In this document: in pieces, positions 33,684-44,083 of the stretch | How positions within the stretch are numbered: the stretch's first letter is position 1 | How the letters are laid out: the number at the start of each line of letters is the position of its first letter | Assembly: GCA_003427395.1 (NCBI GenBank) | Contig: BFEA01000770.1 | Span: 429,326-479,891 of the forward strand | Source: Chara braunii | Lineage: Eukaryota > Streptophyta > Charophyceae > Charales > Characeae | Reading direction: 5' to 3' | DNA: 50,566 nucleotides | Made by a program: the position numbers and the translations under genes | Notes under the pieces: generated by a model | What the model was told of the DNA's origin: nothing | The model's database searches: none | Seen by the model: the letters and a program-made list of their open reading frames with translations, nothing else

Positions 33684-35492
33684 AGAGGACGTTATCGACG
33701 ATGGACGGATTTGAGCTGTTTTTTTTTCTTCGTGACGGTGTTTTCTGCATCCGAGAAATTGCACTCACTCTTGGAACTCGATGCAGGAATACACAGAACT
33801 GCACGAGCAGCACACGCCATGATCGGTAAAGGTGGGAGCAACAACTGGTTCTCTGCATTCTTTGCGATGGTCCCCTTCGCCTTTCACCACGCAAGTATGT
33901 CGAACATGTGCTTCTCTTCTTTTGTCAACTTCAGGCTGAAGAATAATTTCATCTCTTTTCTTATGCATTGCGCCAACGTCAAGGGTCTGCTGCGAGCGAT
34001 GGGCAGGTCCTCTTCCTCGTCTTCATTTGTACTGCACAATGTTAACTCGTCAAGGACCTCTACCGTGTGTACTTTCTTCCTCCGCTTTGGTGGTCGCTTC
34101 CCCACCGCTGCGGAAGGTTCATCACTTGCCTCAACGATTGAGTCTTTGACACTGTACATGAAGTCTTGCAAGTAGATTTTACCTCGCTCAACCTGGGGTT
34201 CTGACAAACCAAAACGGTTCAACCTGTACTTTCGTCGAGGATCGAATAAAGCTGCAGCCGTATGAAGGTCCTCCAATATCCACTTCTTCTGCAACACATC
34301 CTTGAGCAACATCTTGATGGCTATAATGTCGGAATCCGATGGAATGGTGAACTTGTTACCCTCAGCATCCTTACCACCGTATGGCTCGTTACGCGGTTTG
34401 AAGTACTCTAAGAGAGCACTGCGCTCGAATACGACAAGGTGCACTGTCGATTCCAGATACTGCTCCAACTTAAGGCTGACAGTTTGGAATCGTTTCAAGA
34501 ACCTTGTCAGGTCTGCGATTGAGGGCTTATCAATCCTTGTGATGAGGAACTGTTTGCTGGCTTGCCAATAAGTGTTTGCTGGTTTGCCAATTAGTGTTGG
34601 CAAACCTGCTAAGGAATGTTGTCACGTCATCATAACTGTCCAAAATACTGTTCAGTGAAATTAGCAAAGAGTTTCAACGCGTCACATTCTTTTGCTTCAA
34701 TGTTTTGTTTTCCAGGTTTGTCTGTTTGAAATACCGTACGAACTCTTTGGAGTTGTCGATCATTTCAAACAAGTGTGGTGCAAATTCATGATGCCTGCAA
34801 AACAGCGACGCACTCCATCTGTTGGCGTTGAGGTTTTGTTGAACACGGTTGTGAGGACCGTTGCAATTTTATGGTCCGCGCACGCCACCCACTTGTAAAT
34901 TTTTCGGATCCCATCTGTTGCGGCCATGTTCGATCCGTTGTCCGTGCACACGACACACCTTTCTGAGTCTTTACATCCAAACTCATGAAGGGCCTCTTGA
35001 AATGCCTTGAGAACGGCTGACCTTGTGTGCGATTCCTCTTGGAACGCTTTGACCTGCAAATTGCGCGCATGCAATTTGAAATTGTTGTCGATGTAGTGCA
35101 TGGTCACATACATAAATGATTTTTTTTTTACTTCGTCTGTCTACATATCTGCTGTGAAACCTGCGTGTGCACCATCATTGAAATGACCCTTTACCATTTC
35201 TTTCACATTTTCACGGACAGACGATGCTGTCCCAACAACATGACGTTTGACCGTGTTGTGGACGGGCATCACCTTCCCTATCTGCATAGTCTTTCCCACT
35301 GCTAAGCCCATGTCGTACGCCTCTTGCACAACCTCTAAAAAACCCTAGTCCTTCACCACACTGAAGGGGCGTAAATCTTTACATCACCACATGGTGACCT
35401 TCTTGGCCATTCTGTTTTTTTGAGTTGCTGTGGGTTGTAGAAGTAGCAAACAGGCGCATGAGGCCTGCCTCCTCCGTTTCCTTGCGATACGT
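33684..35492 (-). pseudogene. hAT transposase pseudogene, copy 2
   Basis: The minus-strand frame from 35350 reads CKDLRPFSVV, AYDMGLAVGKTMQIG, HFNDGAHAGFTADM, then VTMHYIDNNFKLHARNLQVK, CVVCTDNGSNMAAT and CADHKIATVLTTV (classic hAT core). A 239-codon open stretch at 34603-33884 holds LTRFLKRFQTVSLKLEQYL and LFDPRRK. After TGA at 33884-33886 comes the hATC motif IPASSSKSECNFSDAE. Disabling changes: TAG at 35345-35347 and 35141-35143 (both shared with copy 1), a TGA in CKDL's upstream Trp-rich segment, and frameshifts near 34600-34760. The 5' end is cut at about 35492, so the BED finger is missing. Confidence 0.85.
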
Positions 35493-36114
35493 TGTCGGCC
35501 CGAATACCCTTAGAAGGGTATTTGAGCGCGTTTTTGCAGCTTACAGGAAGTACGTTCTTTAACGATGTGTAGGAGCGTGTTCCATTTCTGTGAGGCTACA
35601 ACCAATTCTCAGGGGTTGGGGGCGACACACGCCTTTGATCTGATTAGAGAGTGTGTGAACGTGCACTTAGTGGACACGCATTAGTTAGATAATTTTGATC
35701 AGAGTTGAATTTGAAAAGAAGTTGCGTGAGCCGTCACCTCGGACAGGCTAACGAAGTCGCAACGAGCGCAGAGTCTAATCATTGAGTTTACGGCCAGAGG
35801 AAATTTTGTTTGACTCGCTGAAGAATGACGTTTCGGGGTCGCATCGTGAGAAGTTACGCAGACACTAGGTTGACCATGCGCTATCGGTAGAAAAAACCGC
35901 CGACGAAGCCGAGTAAGGATGATGTGAGCTAGAGCAAAGGCTGGGGTTTTTCAGGCAAGGAGGCGATAAGAGGGCAGTCAAGGGACTGGTATTCTGCATT
36001 TTAGGCAAGACTCGGTTACTTCTACTGCATTTCATTGGTCATTATTAGAGGCCCGTCACGGGACTGTTACTTTGAGAATGGTTGTGATCGGACCATCCCG
36101 ACTGCATTATTTTG
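35493..36114. other. Non-coding stretch
   Basis: Unique-looking sequence from the break of hAT homology to repeat B. No open frame of note on either strand. Confidence 0.5.
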
Positions 36115-36390
36115 ACCATCATTGCGGGACCCTCAGGAGTGGAAGATTTCAAGGCCCTCTCCCGCAAGTCTGAGCGCACCCCTCTTGTATCTGAGAGTCT
36201 AAACATTTTTTTTTCCGCCCTTCTTACTCTAAGTCTAGTCTGAGGTTACGAGAGGAAGGCGGCAGGCGGGATTGCAACCCGTAGGACCGCGCCAAGGCCT
36301 CTGTGGGAGGTTCGCCCCACCGATTGTGGGAGCTCTGCCTGAACCCAGGTGGGGTTCTGGAGGCAAGGAACTTCAGGTATAACTTCGTTT
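36115..36390. repeat. Dispersed direct repeat B
   Basis: The partner of 32210-32480, same orientation, 3.9 kb away. It has GGCGGGATTGCAACCCGTAG and GGGAGCTCTGCCTGAACCC. Like copy A it ends in a GGAACT-CAGGTA context. Confidence 0.5.
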
Positions 36391-36559
36391 GACGCGTGTG
36401 ATACTTTCCCCTAACTACATTATTCCTTTGGGTATCTGAATATAACTATGACATGTTATTACCTTTATTTTGTTATGTATGTCAAGACATGTCTTGTGAA
36501 AGGTTAAATAAACAACTATATACGAGAAGTTAAATATTCTTTTGAGTGAATTCAAACGA

Positions 36560-36870
36560 AGTTAAACTGGGGGAAGGCGCGAGAAAGGTGTTTTTGCATG
36601 CTTTGACCGGACCAACCCAAGGTTGAATCCCTCTAAGTTGAGTGGGTTGAGTGCTGTGTTTTATTTAGGTTTGCTAGGTTGAATATATGATTTTTTTGGA
36701 CTGGGCCTATCCTAAGTTGGACGGACCAGTCACTGTTTCCTTTTGGGGTTTCTGAATAGGAGGATGGACACCCTAAGTTGGGAAGACTCAGAATCCTGAT
36801 GTTTCCTTTGAGGTTGCTGAAAACAGGACTGGGGATATTCTAAGCTTCGTATACCCTGCTCTGTGTGTTT
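36560..36870. repeat. Inverse-orientation CTAAGTTGGG motifs
   Basis: CTAAGTTGAG, CCTAAGTTGGACGG and CCCTAAGTTGGGAAG occur within 250 bases. They are the reverse complement of the CCCAACTTAGGG variant in the 25.5-26.5 kb array, so a related array appears here inverted and more decayed. Confidence 0.5.
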
Positions 36871-37199
36871 TCTTCTGAGGGGAACAAAGGCTCTCCGCAC
36901 ACCCCCTCTCTCTCGCCACACACTCTCTCTCTCTCACTCCAAGTCAATCCTTAATGCCTTACATGCGCTGGTCCTCCCAGCACTGTTTGTGCGTCATCCG
37001 TCTCCAAGCGAAATCACACTTATCTGAAACGCAAATGGTCTGGCCTGGGGCGAGAGCGGCTGATCTTCTCAATAATTGAAGGTCCCAGATCAGCAGCAAG
37101 AGTGTTTGGCCATCCATTCAGCGAAAGTGGCTGCTCCTGTCAATCAACGAAAATGATTGATCCCTTCCCTCATGGAGAGGAGGAATTAACATGGTTGTT

Positions 37200-37560
37200 C
37201 ACCCCGCAGACATGCGGCACGCAACAAAAAGGATATGACTAGTGAACGTGACTCTTCATACCGCAGACAAGCGGTAATCAGCAGAGGGACTATGGCTGTT
37301 CTCATCGACAGCGGTAGGTGAACCTAGCTCCTCACACACCAGACAGGCGATTTCAGCGGAAAGGCAATGGTTGTTCTCGAACTTCTCGTGTACAGCGGTA
37401 AATGAACATGTCTCTTCGCACAGCAGACAGGCGGTAAGCAGGGAGAACGCTATGATTGCTCTCTCCGAAAGCGGTAAGTGAACATGCCTCTTCGCACAGC
37501 AGACAGGCGGTAAACAGGACGAAGGCTATGGCCGTTCCCATTGACAGTGACAAAAGAACA
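37200..37560. repeat. Tandem repeat, about 76-bp unit, five copies
   Basis: CAGACANGCGG occurs at about 37207, 37264, 37340, 37424 and 37500 (distances 57, 76, 84, 76). Each is followed by AGCGGTAARTGAACATGNCTCTTCGCACA-type sequence. No coding role is seen. Confidence 0.8.
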
Positions 37561-39809
37561 GCTGTTTCACGCCCGCCACTCGCTCAGTTTAACAAAAGAA
37601 GCTTCTCAGCAGTCGCAGTGGATCTTCGTGCTCGCTTGGTATGGCCCGCCCAATTATTCTCCCTCTGGTCCACGTTCCTTCCAACTGCCCCCTCGTTGAC
37701 CCCTTCCGTGCATGCTACGTGGGCGGGGAACGCCTTGCATGCTGCTCCCTACGCGTTGACCTGCCTGGATCCCGCTATGTTGTGGGCCAGGTACGCCTTG
37801 CATGCTCCTTTCCCCAACGTCACTCCCCTCACACGCGGAGTAACCGCCTCAGCGCTGACGCATCTTCCCCGCGCTTGCATACGAGGGTACACCTTGCTCT
37901 ACTGAGTGCGTCCCTCCTCTCTTCGCTGCCTTCTCCTATATGCTGCGACCGTAGCCTTTTACGGAGCACATGATGCTGAGGGCCCAGATACTCCCGTACT
38001 GTGGGAATTCCAGTCCAATGGTACCGATAGGCATTGCAGTCGAAATCAAAGAGAACTGTCCTTGTTACCAAATCAGAAACTGTGCCGAGCATAATGGTAC
38101 CGCGGCCCCGTGACCTGGCTGTATTGGCCCAAGGACCGTACCAGTCCGGTGACAGACTAAAGCCTCACGCCAGTGCCGTACATACCCAAGATGATGAAGA
38201 GGGCCTCAATATTGAACCGTTGAGTCCCATTGACATAGCCGTCTGGGACTGCAGCTACTGGCCGCGGTATTTTGCAGCAACTGTTCCGTGACAATGCCTC
38301 CGACCGTAGCACCCGTACCAAATCATACCAATCATTTGGAGTCGTTTTTCACACACACATTCGATCGTTGTCGCAGAGAACTGAAATAGCCCGTACCGTG
38401 TCAGCCGACCCCAAACCGAACCAGAGAATTAATGTGGCAATGACTTCGATGCTGAAATAAATTGCCGTGTTGGTGCTGATCCGGAAGTAGACGGTCGGAG
38501 TCACGTCGAAGCTGTTCCAACCCTGAAATAAATCAATGTGGCGGTTCCAAACCGCATAATAAATCACCCTGATCTGCTCGAGCCTGAAATAAGCTGATGT
38601 CGAGCCCTTGTCGAGATGAAAAAAAAAATGTCGGTGTCGAGTCATACCGAATCTGAAATCAATGGCCGCGATAGCACCGTGCCCGGGATAAACCGCCATG
38701 GCGGCGGCGAAGCTGAAATAGATCGCCGTAGCAGCCCCAAGCCTGACAATAAATCACGCTGATATGTCCGAACCTGAAATGCACTGATACTGAGCTCACC
38801 CCGAACCAAAACACCGAACTATAACCGAAACCCCTCCGAACCGGTGTCCGTACCGACCCAAATATCATACCGTTGGTCCAAAGCAGCACCGTCTCACGCT
38901 GCCTATGTGACCATCCTCGGACTGACTCAAAGGGTCAATAGTCAGGTAAATCAAGAGAACGACGCGGAAAATCCCGATCATCAGGGGGTAGTAACAAAAG
39001 GGGTTAGAGTTCAAAGAATCTGATCAACTCGTGGTTCCGGGCTGGCGGTGGGTAATCCAAACAAAATCAGGCCCGGCATCGAATAGTCAGTAGTTCCTGT
39101 TCGTTCCGTCTTTGTTTTAATCATTTCACTCTCTTCCTATTTCTATTGTCTGAATTAGTATAATAGTCGCAATTTCACAAAAAATAAACACTGAGGGGGT
39201 TTTAAATCAAATGATTGAAATTCTTTTGTTTCCCTTTTTTTTGTCATGTTTAATCTCTTTTCTTCGTTTTTTATCTTATTGCCGGAAACGTAAAATAATG
39301 ACGGAGTTTCTACTAAAATTAAATGTCATGGAAATTATAGAAATCAAAGAATATTTTGTTTTTCTCTCTCATCCCACCATCTGTAACCGTCTCTTCCATT
39401 TTAATTTCGGCCTCAAAATTGACAAAAATACGAGGCATCACTCGGCCCCGATCGTGTGCTGCGAAAGGCGTTACCGCGGGGTCAGTCCCCGCGATGTCTC
39501 TTAGCGGCCGGCCATTTCAGGTCTAGCCTCGGGACGGGCGGAAGTGACGGTTCCAAGATGTGCCGGGAGCGGCTACCCATTTTGCCATCTTTGGGGGTTA
39601 CTCGAAAGGTTCAGCTCGCCCTAAATCAGGGGTGCCATGAGTTCCCCTAATTTTTGTTGCCTGATCATACCAGAGTACCGTCAAAACACGGACTTGTCCC
39701 CGAGCCTAAGTCTCGAAATCGCAGATTTCAGGCGGCGCACTGCTCGTGGCCGCCTGACAGTTAGCCTACACCACCTCTGGACGCCCCCGTCGAGCCCTAT
39801 CCACTTGCG
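37561..39809. other. Non-coding region with degenerate GCCTGAAATAA repeats
   Basis: CTGAAATAAATC/CTGAAATAGATC words recur at irregular 40-60 base spacing between about 38445 and 38790. From 39120 to 39420 the DNA is AT-rich. Frames of 100-150 codons near 37456-37973 overlap one another and show no motif. The 3' LTR of the retrotransposon should lie in or near this region but I cannot define it. Confidence 0.45.
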
Positions 39810-40382
39810 TCAAATGAAGCGGACGAGTTTCAGGGTGATTGCCCGTAAAGGTCGGCCACGTCGGTGTTTAATTGTCTTATGTTTCAGTTTCTCATTAGTT
39901 CCAGGGCTAAGAAGATGCTTCTTGACTTTCCTTTTCCTTCGGGATTTTGGTCTTGGTAGGATCCTCTTTTTTCTTCTGGCTCTCCTAAGCATGAATAATC
40001 ATTTCTTCCTCTTCCCTATCGCCAATCCTTTGACCTTTTTTTTTTCTACCCTCTTCCTCTTTTTGGAACTTTCTCCCGCCTCATATCGTCTCGAGATGGC
40101 TCCATCCTCCATTTTGACCTTCCCTTTCCCTTGCGGGCTTGTCAGCGATAAAATGCGTGCGGGCCTAGGCCTAAACAGCTTTAACCTAGCACCCGCCACT
40201 GGGTCCTTCCACTTGGATCCATCTAATTCTGCTATCATATATGCACCCCAGTCGAGTGCCTCAACCACTCTGTAAGGTCCCATCCATCTGTTGGCGAGTT
40301 TTCCGGTCCAGGTTCTTTCCAGCGCTGCATCGTAAAGAAGGACCATATCTCCTACACTCACCCTCTCCTTCCTGATTCTCAC
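39810..40382 (-). CDS. pol C-terminus: GPY/F module and basic tail
   Basis: MRIRKERVSVGDMVLLYD leads into WTGKLANRWMGPYRVVEAL, the GPY/F signature of Ty3 integrase C-termini. It is followed by AYMIAELDGSKWKDPVAGARLKLFRP. A strongly basic tail (SSKKRKRVEKKKVKG) looks like a nuclear localisation signal. A TGA at 39999-40001 may be the natural end, although the same frame continues open and basic (RRARRKKR, KSRRKRKVKK) to 39810. Confidence 0.8.
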
Positions 40383-41168
40383 GTTCTTATCTCATCTCTC
40401 CTTACCTTTGTCTCTTTCGTCTGCCAGACGATCTGCCACTGTTATAAGGTTATCTTCCAAACCGTAGGCTATCTGTGTTGTTCGGGCAGCTATGAGTTCC
40501 TCTGTGGACATCTCCTCCGCCCAGTCGACGGTTGTCCAGCTATCGACGTGAAACTCTATGGGAAGCGGAGAATGCCGCCCAAACCACAAGGTGTATGGAG
40601 GGTATCCCGTGCTAGCCCGGACCGTGACGTTGTCCGCCCAAATTGCGTATCGAAAATATCGTGGCCAATCACTGTCCTTGCCTTTGCACCACTTAGAAAG
40701 CGACGCTATCAGGGTCTGGTGCCCTCTCTCTACTAGGGAGTTCGACTGTGGGTGGTAGGCAGTGGCTATCGAAACTCTCGCCCCATCTCTCTTGAATACA
40801 TTCTGAACCTCGTCAGCCAGGAATTCCGCTCCTCTGTCCATCACTATCTTGCTGACTCAACCATACCTAGATAAGTACTCTAGGACGAAGTTCTTCACTT
40901 CCCTTGCCGTCTTACTCCTGATAGGTCTACCGTCCATGAACCCCGTGAAGTGGTCTCGTATGTTCACAACATAGTTCATATTGCCTACCTCTTTCGGCAT
41001 CTTCACCAGATCGATGTGTACCTTCTCTCCTGGTCGGGTTGAATAGGATGGATGAAGTGGCTCTTTGTATTTCACAAGAGCTCTCTTCTGGCATTCTTCG
41101 CAGGTCATACAATATCTCTCGACGTCCTAATACTGTCCTTCCCACCAGTACAGCCTGCGTACCTTCTC
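40383..41168 (-). pseudogene. pol: integrase
   Basis: The H and C pairs of the zinc-binding region span the end of the upstream part (HDGVVGGHRG) and CMTCEECQKRAL. The catalytic core shows VHIDLVKMP (first Asp), IVMDRGAEF (second Asp) and SNSLVERGHQTL (Glu), the DDE triad that joins element DNA to the target. The frame is broken by TAG at 41127-41129, TGA at 40857-40859 directly after YLSRYG, and TGA at 40392-40394 after DKGKER. All three are in the same frame, so no frameshift is involved. Confidence 0.85.
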
Positions 41169-42050
41169 CTAGGTCCCTCTAACTCCTCTATGTCCTCCGA
41201 CCACCCCGTCGTGAAGCTCCGCTACTATCGCCTGTCTCTCTTCAGGATCACAGACTACTCGTAAGGGCATCCCCGACCCTACTGGCCTTCGGAAAAGGTG
41301 ACCCGCTCTAAGGCAGTACTGGGTTGCTTGTCTCCGGATATCTAAATCTTGACTCTCCTCTCCCGTCATGTGTAGCCCAATCGTTCGGTACTTGCCCTCG
41401 TAAAGGTTAACCAGAAATCTCTCGGCGCGTCTCGGCTCCGCCATTGTCAGGGTTCCAGCTACTATCGGGCGCTCTTCCTCAAGAGGGATCCGAGAGAGCC
41501 CATCCGCTACGGCATTTTTAGTGCCAGATATCCTCTCTACTGTGTAATCATATAGTCGAATCCGTATTAACCATCGTGCAATGGTCGGGTCTGTCAGGCT
41601 AAAGTCCTTCTGGAGGACAGAAGTGACCGCGGTGGGATCCACTCTCAAGATGAACCGTCGTCCATAGATATAATGTCTGAACGTATCTAGACACCGCAGA
41701 ACAGCTAATACTTCCTTCTTGAATTGACTGTAGTTTGACTCTGCCGTATTAAGTGTCCTACTCTCAAATCTTAAAGGTCTTTCCTTCCCTTTAGCGTCCT
41801 TCTGAGACAACAATCCTCCTACCGAAGAAGGTCCAGCATCCGTGGCTACTATGAAGGGTCTCCCAGCCTCATCATCAAAGAACGGCATGCCCGGTACGCG
41901 TCCTCCCTCCTTAAATTTATCTTTAAGCTCTTGCATAGCGAGTTCCTGCAAGGAATCCCAGTAGAATTTCTCAGTTTTTCGAAGGAGTAGTCTCAATGGC
42001 TCAACCTTCTCCGCATACCGTCGTATGAATATACGCCAGTAACCGACCAC
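41169..42050 (-). CDS. pol: RT connection, RNase H and start of integrase
   Basis: The segment opens with VGYWRIFIRRYAEKVEPL (RT thumb/connection). RNase H follows: FIVATDAGPSSVGGLLSQ (Asp), ESNYSQFKKEVLAVL (Glu), FILRVDPTAVTSVL (Asp) and NAVADGLSRIP (last Asp), so all four acidic residues are present. It ends in the integrase zinc-binding half-site VVGGHRGVRGT and a TAG at 41169-41171. It is open for 293 codons with no other break. Confidence 0.9.
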   Translation of the reverse strand: MVGYWRIFIRRYAEKVEPLRLLLRKTEKFYWDSLQELAMQELKDKFKEGGRVPGMPFFDDEAGRPFIVATDAGPSSVGGLLSQKDAKGKERPLRFESRTLNTAESNYSQFKKEVLAVLRCLDTFRHYIYGRRFILRVDPTAVTSVLQKDFSLTDPTIARWLIRIRLYDYTVERISGTKNAVADGLSRIPLEEERPIVAGTLTMAEPRRAERFLVNLYEGKYRTIGLHMTGEESQDLDIRRQATQYCLRAGHLFRRPVGSGMPLRVVCDPEERQAIVAELHDGVVGGHRGVRGT

Positions 42051-42176
42051 TCCCAGAAACTGCCGGACCTAGGTTGGACTATGTAATGGTGACGGTCAGT
42101 TCAGGAGTTTATCTAACTTCGCCGGATCTGCTTGGCGTCCCGTCGAGTCACAGATAAAGCCCAAGATCTTAATAGA

Positions 42177-43140
42177 CTATACGGCCCATCGGCTCTTTGT
42201 TCCGCTGACTGTTGGATTTGCATCGTCCAGCTGCTCGAGTACCGCGCAAATATCCGTTAGGTGCTGCTCGACGAATCTTCTAACTCCAGGTGCAACCTCT
42301 GCCTCATTTTTGTTTACTGGCCCTTTTATAGGAAAGTCATCCAGAAAAACTTCAACCTTATCAGGGATGAAGTCCTTCACGACGACTACCATGACTCTTT
42401 GAAAAACGGCTACCCCATTAGTCCAACCCATAGGGACAACCATCATCTGTATTAGTCCCAATGGCGTATGCATAGCCGTGAGGTGCCTGTCTCTAGGGTC
42501 AAGTGGCACCTCATCATAGCCTGAGAACAGATCACAGACCGAATAAATTGACCTACCTGCGGCGCCTTCTGCCAGTAAATCGGCGTGTGGCACGGAGCCC
42601 ACGTCTCGTATCGTCACCTCGTTGACCTTCTGAAGGTCCTGGATCCATCGGATCTTACCATTCGGCTTTCGTAGGAAGAACCATCGATTAGCATAAGCGC
42701 TATCAGACGGTTCCGCAACATGGGAAACCATCTTTTCTTTCAGGAAAGCGATAACTTTTTCCTTCTCCTTCTGGGCGTATTTCCATCCCGCGTCATTCCA
42801 GGGAACATGTGGTATTGTATAAATCCTAGCTGGCTTAGCGTATCGAGGGTCAACCCTACCGCGCTCCGCGTCACTAAAAGTTATGGCCTTATCACATGTC
42901 TTCAGGATTTCTATCACACGTTCTCGCTCCTGTGGGATTAAATTCCCATCTCCGATGTCCATCCCTTCTATCCTCTCTTCCGTTAGGCGTTGCGGCTCCT
43001 TTCTCTTTCTTTCTTTGATTTCTTTCGCGATCTCTTCTTCCGATATCCCTTCCAGTGCAGATCGCTCGCGGCCCACCGCCGCTGGCTTAACTTTTTGAGC
43101 TACTCGCTTGTGTCGCTTGGGTCGCCCCCCATAGGGGCCC
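42177..43140 (-). CDS. pol: reverse transcriptase
   Basis: RT motifs occur in order: WFFLRKPNGKIRWIQDLQ, VNEVTIRD, SVCDLFSGYDEVPLD (first catalytic Asp), TAMHTPLGLIQ, PMGWTNGVAVFQR, then VFLDDFPIKG in place of the usual YVDD/YIDD, so Tyr is replaced by Phe-Leu while both Asp are kept. It ends with TVSGTKSRWAV and TAG at 42177-42179. Two further stops (42096, 42069) lie in the short connection before the RNase H part. The start is not real: the frame enters from the protease region by a shift at a run of six C (43125-43130, + strand). Confidence 0.9.
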
Positions 43141-44083
43141 GTGCCCTTAAAAAAGACACGGATACCACACCGCCAAATTCCTCATCTTTTTCCTTTGGGT
43201 ACGAGTTGCCGTCCACTATTAGCCGACTCCCTAAATCTTCNACCTCCACGATCCGACCTTCTTCCTCTGTGAGCAGTGGTCCATATTTCTTCTCGCGAAA
43301 TCGCACCGCGCGGCCGGAGATAGGTAACGACTTAATCTCATCACTGGGTCTCGCACCCACAGCGAGAGCTGCTCTGTTCCTCGGGTCCCGAGGCTCCACT
43401 TTCTTAATCATTAGCCGCGTCCCGTCTGACTTCTTAATGGACAATGTTTGGCTCCCATCAGGTCGCTCTATCGTCACCGCGTGCACGTGGCTCAGCCACG
43501 TTCGACCCAAGAGCAGGTCGGAGCTGCAGTTCTTGACTGCAAAGACAGGCAGGGTTACTCGTACCCCTTGGACCTCTATGGATGCCTTGTGACAAACCCC
43601 AGTGATCTGTTGCTTTCTCCCATCGGCCGTCTCTATCTCGAATAGGTATGACCTATCGAGGCTCAGTCCAACCTGTACTGCCAGGTCCTCGTCTGTGATG
43701 ACAGCCTCACTGCCGTTATCGATCACAGCATCGAGTACCGCTCGATCGTTTATAATCATCTCCACGGCCCCGCTACCAAGTATATAAAACTTGTCTGGAG
43801 GCACGCCTTCCATTCCATCGAGAAGGACTCTCGCCATGCCATCCGCTCTGGCAGTCACCCTCGTTACTGCTACTGTAGAAGTTTCCGCCTTAGGGGCCCC
43901 CTGACCCTCCTCCGATAGAGGTATGCATGTCTTCCACGTGATCATCTGTAACTCATCACGAGCCGGCTTCGATGCCGCCAGGTACTCCAGAATAGAGCAC
44001 TGCATGGGTTGCCGAAGGACCCGCCTCAGTGGCTCGACCGTGTCAATCTCGTTCAGCGAACTCTTCATTAAGAACTTCTTCAC
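43100..44083 (-). CDS. pol: aspartic protease region
   Basis: VLDAVIDNGSEAVITDEDLA is the retropepsin active-site loop, but with DNG in place of the usual DSG/DTG; ILGSGAVEMIIND precedes it and LLLGRTWLSHV is the conserved hydrophobic-G motif after it. Protease cleaves the polyprotein. The frame opens near 44130 (GEEVILSPRKRGVKK) without a proper start, so it is reached by a frameshift from the gag frame, which ends at TGA 44080-44082. One codon contains an ambiguous base. DNG may be a lineage feature or a mutation. Confidence 0.8.
   Translation of the reverse strand: MKKFLMKSSLNEIDTVEPLRRVLRQPMQCSILEYLAASKPARDELQMITWKTCIPLSEEGQGAPKAETSTVAVTRVTARADGMARVLLDGMEGVPPDKFYILGSGAVEMIINDRAVLDAVIDNGSEAVITDEDLAVQVGLSLDRSYLFEIETADGRKQQITGVCHKASIEVQGVRVTLPVFAVKNCSSDLLLGRTWLSHVHAVTIERPDGSQTLSIKKSDGTRLMIKKVEPRDPRNRAALAVGARPSDEIKSLPISGRAVRFREKKYGPLLTEEEGRIVEXEDLGSRLIVDGNSYPKEKDEEFGGVVSVSFLRARAPMGGDPSDTSE

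Noticed and set aside
37456-37973. Plus-strand ORFs of 149 and 110 codons
   Set aside because: They overlap in different frames, extend out of a tandem repeat and carry no known motif.
39211-40275. Plus-strand ORFs of 97-212 codons opposite the pol tail
   Set aside because: They are antisense shadows of the basic tail of pol and of AT-rich DNA; the minus strand has the recognisable GPY/F module.
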